Assembly (NCBI GenBank): GCA_034670405.1
Contig: JAXDDX010000183.1
Coordinates: forward strand, 438,501-502,500
Reading direction: 5' to 3'
Length of the DNA stretch: 64,000 nucleotides
Origin: Hoplostethus atlanticus
Taxonomy: Eukaryota; Chordata; Actinopteri; Trachichthyiformes; Trachichthyidae
Part shown: positions 1 through 13,697 of the stretch, piece by piece
Position numbering within the stretch: the stretch's first letter is position 1
Layout of the letters: every line of letters starts with the position of its first letter
Notes under the pieces: model-generated
The model's database searches: none
The model's input: the letters and a program-made list of their open reading frames with translations, nothing else
Told to the model about the DNA's origin: nothing
Translations under genes and position numbers: made by a program

Positions 1-240
1 AAACACTCAACGTCTTCCACACACACACAGTCTTTCTCTTCCATGTGCACGGCCACAAATGTGCACACACACACACACACTCTTGCAGAGGGCTGTGGCA
101 GTAGCGCAGCGCACTGGTGGGGTAATGGTCTCGCGAAAAACCATTTCACGGCATCCTGAGCAGAGGAGAGGCAGAGAGGAGAGGGACAAATCAACCAGAG
201 GAGACTGAGGCTGAGGTGAGAGAGAGAGCACACACACACA

Positions 241-279
<39 letters not shown>

Positions 280-397
280 TGTAAGAGAGAGGCTCATCTC
301 TCTCCTTTCAACAGACCCTTCAATTTACCCAGAAAACTCATCACCCCAACACTTTCTACGCTAACACACACACACACAAACTGTTTTTGTTTTTCTT

Positions 398-433
<36 letters not shown>

Positions 434-549
434 ACACACACTTTGTCTCAGACCTTTTCACTTAAGCTGTCTCAAGGATTTCAGAGGGATTTGGATTGAC
501 GTGGCCGGGAAATTAAGAGTATTTGGTCGATGCATGCTGCCTCGATGAG
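1..549. other. Noncoding, CA/CT microsatellite-rich
   Basis: Alternating CA and CT tracts (219-279 and 361-440). The 96-residue open frame on the minus strand is built from these repeats. Nothing else recognised. Confidence 0.6.
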
Positions 550-1260
550 ACCACTCAGCCTAATGTGAGGGCTCCCTCTCGCTTTCCGTCTCCCTCTTTC
601 ACTCCTCCCCCTTTTACTTCTCCTCCTCCTCCCTTCTCACCCTCTCCCATCCTCACATTACTCTGCTTAACTAAAATAAAGGGTTCCCCCGAGTATTGCG
701 AAATACCTCTCTCTTCGCCGACTTTACAATCTATATCTCTCTTTCTCTCTCCATCCCTCATGTTGCCTTCCTACGCTACCTCCCTTTCCCCTTTCCATCC
801 ATCCATCACTTATCCCCCAATTTACAGCTTTACTTCCTTTCCATCCTTCTCCTTCATCCCTCACTCATTCTCTTTCCCTACTCCCCCCTCTCCCCAAATC
901 AATGTTGAAGGAAAGGGTTGGTATAATCTCTATCAGTCACTTTTGTCCCCTTCAATGCCCTCCCTCCCTCCCTCCCTCCCAAACCCTCCCTTCTTCTCTC
1001 CCTCTCTCCACCCTACCTAAAATCGATGGAAAGAGGAAGGGTTCGCTCTCCTCCCTTCCTCCCCCCATGCATCCCACTCTCTCTCTATCCATCTGTCTTT
1101 TTCTCACTCCCGATGTCCCTTTCTCCTTCCGTGGATCGATAGGAAAAGAAAGAAAGGGTTCTCTCCCCTCCCATTCTCCCTCTCTCCGTTCCTCCCTCCA
1201 TCTGTCCTTCCCTCCCTCTCTTGAGGAGAAATCAATGAATAAGGGAAGGCTGGTTCTAAT
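550..1260. repeat. Degenerate pyrimidine-rich tandem array (~113-bp unit)
   Basis: A phrase like ATCGATAGGAAAGAAAGGGTTCTCTC recurs near 675, 903, 1022, 1135 and 1225, each followed by about 80 bp of C/T-rich sequence. The open frames here (such as the 165-residue one at 523-1020) are Ser/Pro/Leu low-complexity products of the repeat and are not genes. Confidence 0.6.
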
Positions 1261-1337
1261 CCATATCAGTCATATCGTTCTGCTCAGCCAGCACTTTGGA
1301 CTGACTCAATTAAAACACGGCTCTGAAGAGGCTGCGG

Positions 1338-1341
<4 letters not shown>

Positions 1342-1401
<60 letters not shown>
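1342..1401 (+). repeat. (TG)n microsatellite
   Basis: About 30 uninterrupted TG units. Confidence 0.95.
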
Positions 1402-1402
<1 letters not shown>

Positions 1403-2161
1403 TGTCTACTGGCTGTGATTTTTGTGTGTGTACGTGTATATATGTGTGTTTGTGTGTGTGTAGCATGCTAATAGAGTCAGATGGAGCTAGGCAGAGCTGC
1501 AGATTAGTGGATCTGGAGGAGGGCCACCTGAAGAAGCTCGACTGTCACTGCAAACAGCAAAATGACAGACTGACTGATAAATAAATATAAATAACTGATA
1601 AATAACCATTCAGTTGGTAATGTGTTTGTGGTGGGTCGAGAGTGACCCTATATCTAAAAAGTCTGGATTCGACAGATACACAGGCACTTGTGAGATTGCG
1701 GCTAACTGTCCAGAGATGCTACAAGTCGTTCTTTGCATTGCTAAGCTAGCAATTCACAATATAAGGCCCTTATTGTTCAGTTTTCATGATTTTGTTATGA
1801 AATATACTATGGCTGTTTTTGCAAATAAATGTAGTTTAGTTAAATTGAATGAGTTCAATTAAATGAATTGCAGAACAATCACAATGCTGGACCCTGATTG
1901 GCCGACAAAAGTGGAGTGGAGGCTATCAGTTCAAATGCTGCAAACTGGCCTGACTGGATGGATTTTAGGAAGTTGATCTGAAACAACATCGAACAAAGTG
2001 TGGAAAACGCAATAACTTTAAATTTAACCACTGAAACAAAATCAGATTTTTACAATGTCTTCATTCAATTGGAATTTCTATAATATGGGACCTTTAAACT
2101 AAGTTGGAGATGGTGGCGGGTCAGATCAATCATTTAGGTGCACCAGTACCAGTGCTCCCAC

Positions 2162-3353
2162 TAGGGCTGTCATGGTTTGAAATTTTCCCACCACGGTTGT
2201 GTATGTGGCTCATTTTTTAAAATACATGCGAGTTTACCCGTGATCGGTTCAGTGTAGTTCAGTGTAAGACACTAGCGGGTCCTAAGAACAGGAAAAAAAT
2301 GTCTAACGTCGTAGGAGTCCCAAACAATTTCAAACATGTTTGATAATCTATCTATTTGTCCCTCAACATTGTGAAATGTGATAAAAGTAGGGATGTGTAC
2401 ACGAAGTTTGAATCATAAACGTTTAGAAAAATCCCTATCCAAAAAAGGCATTATTAGTATTTGTGGCAGCTGGGAGGAGGGTGGGGTGAGACTGACTGAC
2501 TCTACCCTGGATCCGGTACCGGCTGCGGCCAATTAAGGCTGATTGCAGCCGGGCCTTTTTAACCTGCGTGTGGATGTGACTGCGTGAGAGAGCGCCAGTG
2601 TGAGAGGCTGGCGGCCTGACTGAAAGTCAGCAGGAGACGGAGGAGTCAAGCCGGACTGTGAGCGGAGGGAACGAGCCAGCAGCGCCGGGGAAGACGGCGC
2701 TCTACACGGCGCTGGGCCGGGTTTATATCGCTGGTGTGCAAATAAAACGGCCTGCTGGCCAGTTAACTCTCCTCCTGCCTGTGTCTCTGTCTGTCACGGA
2801 CCCCGGTACTGTGGCGAGTCAGCCACAGTATTATTATTATTGGTAATTTATTATTTTTTTACACAAAAAAAACATTCATAAACTGTAGCCTAACTTACAA
2901 TCATTGTCATAAATGGGGAAATAAACTACTTACCTATTAAATACCAAGCGTCTTTCAAATCAATCACGTTAGTTAATTATGTTAACCAGCCAATGCGCAT
3001 GTTCGTAAATTCACTCCGGCTCACTAAACACGGCGAATGTCAAAAAGCTCTTCGTGGCAGTTTTTCAACAAAATTGAGGGAGATTACCAAACAGAGCAAA
3101 GTGTGTATTATGTGAAAAAACACTCATTACACTAGCCCTAAAATGTTGTTATCATTATGAGTTTAGTCATACTTTACACCAAATACACATGAATATGATT
3201 AATTTAATAATGAAATGTAAAACAAATAATAAAAAACATCCAAAATACAGGACTTTTTTTTTTTTTTAACAACTGCGGTTGTCGCGGTGGTTTGTTTTCC
3301 ATCCGCAGGTGCCTTGACACAACCGCGGTGATGCGGTTACCGCGACAGCCCTA
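2162..3353. mobile_element. Non-autonomous DNA transposon (hAT-like) carrying the solo LTR
   Basis: The left end TAGGGCTGTC and the right end GACAGCCCTA are inverted, and the similarity extends inward (CACGGTTGTGT against its complement near 3320). Both ends share ACCGCGGTTGTG-type sequence. The body has no transposase frame. A clear eight-base target duplication is not visible; the flanking dinucleotide/CTAG context is ambiguous, so hAT is a tentative class. Confidence 0.55.
2462..2827 (+). mobile_element. Solo LTR of a retrotransposon or endogenous retrovirus-like element (366 bp)
   Basis: The block begins TGTGGC and ends GCCACA, a perfect 6-bp terminal inversion of the TG...CA kind. It is flanked by identical GTATT five-base duplications (2457-2461 and 2828-2832). 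Inside are a GC-rich promoter-like region, a TTTATAT box near 2722 and an AATAAA at 2741-2746, all on the plus strand. No internal gag or pol sequence or second LTR is present, so recombination between two LTRs is the likely origin. It is far more GC-rich than its surroundings. The small open frame at 2658-2846 is not a gene. Confidence 0.82.
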
Positions 3354-4274
3354 GCTGAATTTCAAGGCACCGAAACTGTCTGACCCCCCTTGAAATAAAT
3401 GGAGGTCTCAGGTATGGATCTACCTCATATGTGATGAAAAACATAATTACACACATTATGTGCAGGATGGTGATCTAGTGCTACACAATCTAAACATTCA
3501 GCAATGTACACAAAGAGGAAATAAATCTTAACTTCATCACACAAGAGTATAATCAACGTTTTCCAGCCAAAAACCCAAGACTCATACACAACCAATACTG
3601 CCTAGTCAGCATGAAGAATAAATGATGAACCAATTACATCAATTTAAAATGAAATCCCCATAACTTAAGCAAAAGTCAGCCCTCCATCTTTCAATTCTTC
3701 CGTCTTTTTTTTTTTTTTTTTTGCAAAAGCCCTCCAGCTCTCACTCAAGTCTGCCATTCATTGTGAAAATTGCTGCAGGTTTTTTTAGAAAATTAGAAAA
3801 AGGCCTTGCTGTGCATTATTAGGTAGATTTTGTCGCTGGTGCATATTCAAGGCCATTCTTTATGAATACGTCACCCCAGGCACGCTCTTAATGTTTTACA
3901 AGGATGGAGAGAGATTTAAACACACACACACACACAGCTACACACACACACACACACAATCTTAAAAAAAGCGCACACACTTGCTCACACTCGCATTTTA
4001 TGGGCTGTGTGTTTGATAGATTAATGCAGCTCGTTAATCAGAAGTGATATAAGTAATATGTCATCTTAGTCTCCAGTGAGGGAGCAAAATATATTACTCC
4101 TGTCGGTGTGTGTGTGTGTTAGAAGTGAGCTGTGCTCCAGCTTTTTAAATATGACCCAAATCAGAGAGAAACCCACCACGTGTTTTCCAAACTTTATCTC
4201 CATTTTTTTCTTGAAACTTAATTTTCCTTGCTTCAGCATTTAACATACACCCTTCAAACACTCTGACCCTTCAT

Positions 4275-4328
<54 letters not shown>

Positions 4329-4719
4329 CCATTAGGCTGTGATGTCATCCCTTACTCGCTCCATCTTTCTCCATCTTCGCTCTCTACTTCTCTCCATCCA
4401 TCTCCATTCAGCCATCCATCACTGCATCCATGTCTTCATCCATGCTTTCCTCCATAACTCTCCATCCATCATAACGCTGTTCCCAATTGGGGAATCGGGA
4501 TTTTTAACTGGAGGCAATTCATCCACCCCATCCTTCCATTTCTTTTAATCCTTCCTTTCTCAACTGTTTCGCCCATCCATCCCGGAGGCAACAGTGATTG
4601 CAGCTGCTGGTGAAAAGCCATCCATTTTCTAAGACTTAATTACTACGGCCTCTTAACAAAGTAGCACCAACTGGGTGAGAGCAAACAAGGTCACACACAA
4701 GCACACTCACACGCTCACC

Positions 4720-4763
<44 letters not shown>

Positions 4764-5230
4764 ATCAAATGATGGCTTTCATAGTTCATCATTGTTCTAA
4801 TGAGTCTGAATGAGACTGGTAGCTTGGTAGAATCATAAAGGGTAGGGTAGGTTTCTCATTTATATCACCACCAGTAGGCTGGTAACATTGGCTTAAGGCA
4901 TGCTGCAACAATACATTCAATAAATGGAAAAAATAAAAGTGTGATGTCCTGGATTTTCTTTTTTAGCATTATTTTTTTGGAGGATTCAGCACCCACTGAA
5001 CTGACTGAGGACAGCTTGTCCCATTACTTGATAAATAATAGCCTACAATTTAGGGTCCACTGGGCGGACAAGGGCACAGTCCAGTGTGGAGAGTCTGACA
5101 AAAACCCCAATATCGACTTGAGAACAGGAAAGTAATTGTTCACTTTTTTTCCCCCTCCAATATTGAACTTGGGATGTTACCGTCCACGCAGTTACATTAG
5201 CCCAGCTGCTAGTGGAGTCTATATACTCAA
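3354..5230. other. Noncoding intron or intergenic sequence
   Basis: Contains CA tracts (3920-3958, 4276-4325, 4724-4760) and a pyrimidine-rich CCATC patch (4350-4480). No exon or element end recognised. Confidence 0.5.
4276..4325 (+). repeat. (CA)n microsatellite
   Basis: About 25 uninterrupted CA units. Confidence 0.95.
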
Positions 5231-5262
5231 CAAGTCACGTAATCATATATCAACAAGTGGAA

Positions 5263-5290
5263 TTCAATGCATGTTCTCCCATGCATTGAA
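5263..5290. repeat. Short perfect inverted repeat
   Basis: TTCAATGCATG and CATGCATTGAA flank a six-base loop, just left of the Harbinger-like fragment at 5345-5460. Confidence 0.6.
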
Positions 5291-5344
5291 CCTTTGTGAG
5301 CATTGAAAAGAAAGCCAAAGGGAGTCCGAACCTGAGGGAGATTA

Positions 5345-5460
5345 AACTGAACAGCAAACCGGTTGAAGTTCATTCATTTCAGGAGCAGCTACTGCAATAT
5401 CCGTTATTATCACAACGGAAAGGGAATGACAGAATCAAGCTGCTTGATCAACAACACTAT
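5345..5460. repeat. Second fragment of the Harbinger-like family
   Basis: The sequence around 5365-5430 (TTCATTCATTTCAGGAGCAG, then ATCACAACGGAAAGGGAATG) closely matches 32060-32125 inside the 31630-32185 element. No ends are visible. Confidence 0.5.
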
Positions 5461-5779
5461 CAATCCCCGCAGAATATTGCTTATTGCACCTTTCATGTTG
5501 TTTTTCTAAAGTCTGGTTTCCACTCCGGTTGTATGATGCATTCTAGTCATTCCTGTAAAATTCCCTGATATTCCCTGTCTGGGAATCCACCTTGGCACCT
5601 CTGAAAAATCCTCTGATATTCCAGGAATTCCATAGAGCGGTGGGAACCCTGCTGAGAGAGACAAAGACTGGCAACTGCAAGAGTGAGGGAAAGACTCAAG
5701 ACAAAACAGTGAACGAGTTTGAAGAGCCCGAGAAGCAGACAACAGACAAATTTGTTTATTTGTTCACAACACCGCAGAG

Positions 5780-6480
5780 GCACTAAGTAATCCCCGCGTC
5801 TCGACTCGCGAACCCCTTCCCGCCGAAAATGTCAGCGAGCCAGTAGAATAAAGGCGTGAGAATTAAGGCTGCGGCGCAGTTAAATGTCATGTCGCTGTTG
5901 AGCCTCTGGTACAATTAAGACCACAGAAGGTCAGTTCTCCCCGTAGACCGCTGCTTAGAGCGTCCCCCGCGAACACGCCCATTAATACCACTTAATGCAA
6001 AGCACATCTCATTTATTTGGCTTGCCTGTGTGTGAGAAAGTGGAATTGTACATTAGGTGTGTGTGTGTGTGCGTTCATAAGCATTATCAATTAAATTAAT
6101 TCATCTTTCTTTACTCTTGCACATGCACACACAAATGTGAATTAAATTTTCAGAAGCCTGGACAGTGAACAATGAGCTAGCTGCATATTTGCACAATGAA
6201 ATATGCATCTATTTGTGTGTGTGTGTGTGTGTGTGTACACATTTTAGCAAAAGAGAGCAGGGAAGTGTGTGTGTGTGTAAATGAATGATAGTAAGAAAGA
6301 CGGTAAGGCAATAGCAGAGGATTAGTCTCAGCTGCACAGTATTTGGAAAAAATACACACCAAACCAAATACACATTCACACACGCACAACATACAAATAA
6401 AAGGACGTGCACACACCCAACCAAACGTGCACTAGCACAGAAAGACACACGAGATCAAACACGTACAGTACCGTAAGGCA
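5780..6480. other. Noncoding; GC-rich low-repeat patch at 5780-6000
   Basis: 5780-6000 is CpG-containing and microsatellite-free, unlike its surroundings, and could be a conserved noncoding element. This cannot be judged without a cross-species comparison. TG/CA tracts follow. Confidence 0.3.
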
Positions 6481-6490
6481 TATGTGGACA

Positions 6491-6558
6491 CGGACACACA
6501 CGGACACACACGGACACACACGGACACACACGGACACACACGGACACACACACACACA
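6491..6558 (+). repeat. CGGACACACA decamer array
   Basis: Six consecutive exact CGGACACACA units followed by a CA run. Confidence 0.9.
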
Positions 6559-6661
6559 GGTTTATCCAGTCCTAGTCTCTGGCTGTTCTCAGTAACAGTT
6601 AAGCTTGTCCTTGAAAGTCTGCAAGGTGGGGAGTTGATAAGAGGAAAAAGAGAGAGATTGG

Positions 6662-6665
<4 letters not shown>

Positions 6666-6702
<37 letters not shown>
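6666..6702 (+). repeat. (GA)n microsatellite
   Basis: About 18 GA units; a second interrupted GA/GGA tract follows at 6988-7062. Confidence 0.95.
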
Positions 6703-6705
<3 letters not shown>

Positions 6706-7412
6706 AGAGTCAGGGGTTATGGTATAGAGGGATGGAGAGGGGGATGATCAGGAGGGGAGAGGTAAAAGTGAAAGAAGATAATTTGGTTTCCCCTAAGCCC
6801 CCTCCCTGCCACCCAGATAGTATAGCCCTCCACCCCTCCCCCCCCACCCCACACTCCACTCCACTCCACTCCACTCCCCGTCTAAGTCTCTCACTCTTCC
6901 CTCTCTACCCCAAACTTCCCGACTTAAAAAAAGTTCCCCCTTTGAGGATTAGGGGGGAACAAAGAAAGGTGAATTCCAAGGAAGAATGAGAGAGAGAGAG
7001 AGCGGGAGAGAGAGAGGGAGAGAGGGAGAGAGAGCGGGAGAGAGAGAGGGAGAGAGGGAGGCAGAATGAGAGAAAGGTAAGTGCTTAGTATTGTAGGTTG
7101 ACAATTCGACGACTGAGAAAGAGGTAGAGATGATGGGAGAGAGAGCAAAGAGGAGAGCAGGGAACATTTTTCTTTTCTTTTTTCTACCCCGCCACCATTT
7201 TTTATAATGTCAGCGCCCTAGGTAGGAAAGTCTCTGCTGGCTTTTATTTGTGTCTTTTCTCCTATTATTTATATATTTCCGTGTGATATCTCAGGAGCAG
7301 GACTTAGCATAAGAACATAAGCACATGAGAGCTGCACCGCCACAATAGCAGCGGTTCGGCTTCCTGTGGGTGTTTGGGCATGTATGTGACTGTGGAAGCA
7401 TGTGTTTTCACT

Positions 7413-7450
<38 letters not shown>

Positions 7451-8142
7451 TGTGTGTGTGGGGAGCAGGTGGTTATAGTGGCAGGTTAGATGGAGCTGAA
7501 ATAGGATGAAAGTGACACTGTCTCACTCTCTCTCAGATGATTGGTTGGGGAGGGGCTCTCCATTCTTTCCTCATCTCCTGTCATTGCCAAGGCGTGACCT
7601 CTGCTCTCGTTTGGGCTCCTCTGTCCTGCTGCAGGTCTTCCTTTTATCTCCTCTTCTCCCTCTTTCCACTGCTCTCCTCCTTTCTCCTCTCTTATCGCCT
7701 CCAAAATTAAGGCGATGCTCATCTAGTGTAAGGAATGAGTAAGGTGCACACATAAACACCTCGATTCCTGATTCATCTCACAACCTGTTTATGAAATCTG
7801 AAGGTGAAAAGAAAGAAGTGTATTTTTGCAATAAGGCCAGATATTGTTAGAAAGTTTAATTTAATGTAATCTGATCAACAGCGCTGCTAAATGTTGTCAC
7901 ATCAGTAGGAGAAGTCACAGCAGAGGTGTGCATGTGTGCACGTATGACGGAATGAGAGGAAGACAGTTCCTCTGATGAAGAGGAAAAAGAAAAAGGCAAC
8001 GAGGGAGAAAAATGGACAAAAGTGTGGAAAATGGAAGCAACACTGACTATTGTGTTGGATGACATGCTTTGGAAGGAGGCAGAAATTCACTTGCTACGCT
8101 GAGCTTTTGTTCTGTATGTGGACCTGAATTCATGAACAAAAG

Positions 8143-8181
<39 letters not shown>

Positions 8182-8304
8182 CGCTACAGTCAGTTGTTCT
8201 TTGTGTGGGTCTCACTATATGAACAAAACCCACACAACCCACGATGTCTTTAAGACTGACTCATATCTTATTACCTCTCACTTCTAACAGTCAACATTTC
8301 AGGA

Positions 8305-9718
<1,414 letters not shown>

Positions 9719-10724
9719 TAAAGGAAATCGCACTGTATATATAACATTAACGAAGTTTTCTCAACCCCGTAAATGTGTTATGTCTCTTCTCCCCATTTAA
9801 GAAACTTTTTTTTCCATTGCATTTCACATGGTTGGGCTTGCAGAGTGGTGAGGAACATTAAAGTAGTAAAGTGGTAGATTCCCATTAGATATGAAAGTAA
9901 ATTACATGCCCAAAATACCCAATATCCTGAAAAATAAAAATGAAAGATTATACCACTGAATGCATTTTCAGTTTGCCTGAATGTTTTCGCTTGGTTCAAG
10001 GGTCGGAAATTACCAACAAGTGGATAGTTTCAGATGTCAGCTATTGTAATAAAGATGTTTTTTTTTCAGCAGACACAAGCAGCATTACAGAATGGCAGGG
10101 ACATGGTCTTAGTTGTGGTCCAGGTGGGGTTGCAGGGGGGTGGGGTGGAGCTAGTGAGCGGAAGAGAAAGGAGGGAGGGTGGGAAAGAAAGAGAAATGTA
10201 AGGAGAGAGCAAGAGACAGGGATTAGAAACCCTCTGAAAGGCAGTCAGTTAATTTCCTGGCTAACCTGGCTATGATTATCTCCTGGGTGGGAATGGGACG
10301 TTTGAAGTCCTGGGACCAGACTAATCCCTGCTGACTAACCTCCACCTCTCATTTCCTCTGGATTAGTCCCCTCCACTACTTCATAAAAAGGTGGAAGGGG
10401 GGAGACGGTAAAATAGAGAGAGTGTCAGTAAGAGGGGAGGGAGAAGGACACATTGCCTCTCGCGCTCTTGCTCTGACTGTGGAAAGCGAGAGTGGGAAGC
10501 GATAGAGGGAGGGATGGAGGGAAAGACAGGGAAAGGGAGAGAGGGAGGGAAAGAGAAAGAAGGGGGGAGGCAGAGTGAGATTTTAACCATGTCAGTAAAG
10601 TTTTTTTGAAGTGGGATTAAAAAAGACGGGCAATGAGAGTGAAAAAAAGTGACATTTCTTGCCTTACTGCTTTCGTAATGTCATTGCTCTCTTCAGTTAT
10701 CTGTAAGACACCCGCCCCCCCCCC

Positions 10725-10767
<43 letters not shown>

Positions 10768-11100
10768 CTTGCCAGAGCAGTCAGTTGGCTGCGACTTTTC
10801 TTGGCTTTTCTTGGATTGGTAAATTGGTAAAGCTGAAGATTTACACATTACCTCCAAGAATTTGGGATCCTGTGATCGGGGGTTATTTGCAAATCTGCGC
10901 AAATACTGCAAAAACATGGGACTTCCACGAGTACCCACTTTCACTGCAAACACACTGCAGTAAAACGCTGCAAATGAACCAACACTTGTTTAGAAAATCG
11001 GCCGCCAAATCATGCAAAACAGCCTTTCTGTCGCCGTTTCCGCCACCAGGATTTTTCTCAAGAGGAAGAGCCTGAAGTGTTCCCCGGTTGCCAGCCAGTC
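9719..11100. other. Noncoding, purine-rich patches
   Basis: G/A-rich runs lie at 10160-10220 and 10390-10580. 10850-11060 has repeated GCAAAT/GCAAAA phrases and may be an old dispersed repeat. No supported gene. Confidence 0.4.
10715..10766 (+). repeat. C run and (CA)n microsatellite
   Basis: A 13-base C run is followed directly by about 20 CA units. Confidence 0.95.
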
Positions 11101-11129
11101 CGGCCCGATGACATGTCACTTGACCCTTC

Positions 11130-11215
11130 TCTCGGCCAATGACCTGTCTCCAACCACCAGCTGGGCCCCAGCTGGCCAATTAGCTCGCCTCTTAGCGTGG
11201 AGCTCAGCCAATGAA
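11130..11215 (+). promoter_or_regulatory. Cluster of three CCAAT boxes
   Basis: CCAAT occurs at 11136-11140, 11176-11180 and 11208-11212 in the same orientation within a GC-rich patch, a spacing seen in NF-Y-bound promoters. No gene starts nearby that I can support, so it may be an enhancer, an unannotated promoter or chance. Confidence 0.3.
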
Positions 11216-12326
11216 AAGCCCCGGGAGACTCGCATCCATCTGAACTCACAGATGGGAGGACAGAGAGGGAGAGGAGTGAGTGTGTGTGAGACTTTGGACT
11301 GAATTACCCAACACTGCTCAGACAAGAGTCAGGAGTTGGGAACAATCTCGCCATTAAAAAGCTACTGATGGGGAATTTCCATGCTATTGAAAGGGAAAAC
11401 GGAAAAGGACTAACAAACCTACTTCTTTCTTATGATTTCTGAGTACAATATCTAACTTTTCTGACAGAACAAGGGGCACAAGGCCGATGCAGAATATGTT
11501 TTAGGGTAGGATTATCACATTGAAGTTGATGTCAAGCGATAATCATGTTCTCCATGTAGGTTGTAGTGGCTCTGGCTTCAACTCCGGCTCATACTACTCA
11601 CTCTTTTCTCAATCACTCCCATGTCTACCTCCGCTACACTTTTGAAAATGAATGCAAAAATAATCAAGACAGACCAATCGCCTAATGTTTTCCAGCCCAT
11701 TAAGCCCAATTTAATGGACAGCCCTTAAAAGTAAAGTTGGCAAACTGTGAAAAATTGAGTATTCGATGGGAAGGCCTAAATGTTATTGGATTGGGGGGAA
11801 AAAAAACAAACAAAAAAAAACAACAATTCAAGTGAGCCGTACAGGAAAATACCGCAAAATGCAGAGCACAGCTGAAGTTCTCTGCCTCACTAGTTAGATT
11901 TGGAGTAGAAAGTCTCTCTGCGTTTTAGCACTATGTCGAGTTTATTATTTTTTTTTATCATAAAAAAACATTAAGTGAAACTGACTTTCTTTCAGTCAGC
12001 GATTTGGACAGTTGTATTGAAATGCCAATGTTACATAAGCTGGATTTCTCAGCGTGTGACTTTTGATATTCTCTCTCTCTGAGTCTTCCTGCACACTCAA
12101 TCTCACGCCCTCACACCCCCACACCCCCGGTTTCAATTTCAGCTTCCCTTATTGGCATGACATGCAAATCCGTCTATGTTGCCAAAGCATATAGGAGAGA
12201 AGAAGATAAACGAGAGAGAAGCAACTGGTAATATAAAAAAAGTATAATTATAAAAAGTGAACATAAGGTTATTATCAAATGTTGAAACAAAAGTGCATTA
12301 TGTGCCGTACAATACAGCACTATGTA

Positions 12327-12490
12327 CAGTACTGTGCAAAGGTCTTATATAAATTTGGTCTTGGATGTTTATTTTTTGTTTTTTTTGCATTAGTGTGTCA
12401 GTGGAAAAGAGCACAGTTTGGACATTAGAAACTTTTCATTTCATTATTTTTGAAAGCATCTTCGCTTTACAGGACTTTTGCACAGTGCTG
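12327..12490. mobile_element. Short mariner-type MITE (164 bp)
   Basis: The ends CAGTACTGTGCAAAGGTCTT and CAGCACTGTGCAAAAGTCCT are inverted, with about four mismatches, and are flanked by TA at 12325-12326 and 12491-12492. The interior is AT-rich and noncoding. Confidence 0.75.
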
Positions 12491-12749
12491 TATATGATAT
12501 AAGTCATACAATATGGGTTATGTTTGTAGAAATACACTCATGTGAGAAACTAATATTTCAACACTTACACATGCAGTAAATCTGCACTAAGTAGCTTTGT
12601 AGGTTGGTGGCCCCGAGTAGCAGTGGGAGAAACCAGAAATTATGTCATGTAACGCCAGTAAACTGCGTACATCACCAGATTTATTTTTCTTAGTGACTGC
12701 TAGGGCCACTTTCATAGCATTTTAACTGTCATTGCCGAGTTCACCGGTC

Positions 12750-12960
12750 TCTGGATGGTGTGCTCGCTCACTGCTGTCGAGGACAAAGTGTTTCTAAGGT
12801 TCGATTCCTATCTTCCTGTGTGCCTTGAACACCCCGCCGGTGACTACACCTGAGAATCTGTGAATCTCTGTCTTAATTAGCGTGGTGGGACGCTTTTCTC
12901 TCCTGCAGAGATTGTGATTTAGACCGATAAGCTGATTCTTGCCTAGTGGCGCTTTAAAAC
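12750..12960 (+). mobile_element. Possible tRNA-like SINE
   Basis: GGTTCGATTCC (12798-12808) lies about 40 bp after TGTGCTCGCTCACTG. The A box is poor, and no family-specific body was recognised. Confidence 0.3.
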
Positions 12961-13322
12961 ACCTAAACATGGGTTAAAAAGACATGCCTACTTCTATCTT
13001 TCTTTTTCGCTTTCAGTTTCTAGAGACGACTCAAGATCTCGCCCTCTGTATGACGACCTGTCCCCCTCACTCACTCAGCCAGTCTCTATATCTCTCAGTA
13101 TTTCATATCTACCGGATGACTCACCATATTTCAACGTCTCCACTGATATTTGCCTCTCAGAAGCTCAAGAGCTTCTTTGGAAGTAACCGATAATCTCTCA
13201 GCACACACATCCTCACCTTCTCTCACAGAAATGCACACAACACGTACACAGGTACACACATATTTGATACCAAGAGGTGTGTATACCCTCCACAACACAG
13301 CTGAACCAACAACCTAGATATA

Positions 13323-13367
<45 letters not shown>

Positions 13368-13633
13368 TAGTTAGTTGGCTATCTGTGCTGTCCACACCAC
13401 AGTGGTCTGAGGTGATAACACACTCTCCATTGGACCAAAACTCATCACTCTATACACACATACCTGGACAAGGCTGTGTGTGTGTGTGTGTGTGTGTTTG
13501 CCCGTTGGAATCTTTTTCAAAGCCTGAACACCTGTCATGAGAGCTACATAGAAGTCTAGATTTGATAAGGCGTAATGACGTCGAGACCCATGTGTTAGAC
13601 CTGCAAAGGTTTCAACTGCAACACTTTATCAAC

Positions 13634-13646
13634 CACACACACACGC

Positions 13647-13696
<50 letters not shown>
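13634..13696 (+). repeat. (CA)n microsatellite
   Basis: About 30 CA units with two CG interruptions near the start; a shorter CA tract lies at 13327-13365. Confidence 0.95.

Positions 13697-13697
<1 letters not shown>

Noticed and set aside
7..297. 96-residue minus-strand frame
   Set aside because: Composed of translated GT/GA repeats.
523..1020. 165-residue open frame, Ser/Pro-rich
   Set aside because: Product of the C/T-rich tandem array; low complexity, no splice or start context, overlapping frames equally open.
6491..6558. CRISPR-like short repeat array
   Set aside because: Ten-base units without spacers, a simple tandem repeat in a vertebrate genome.
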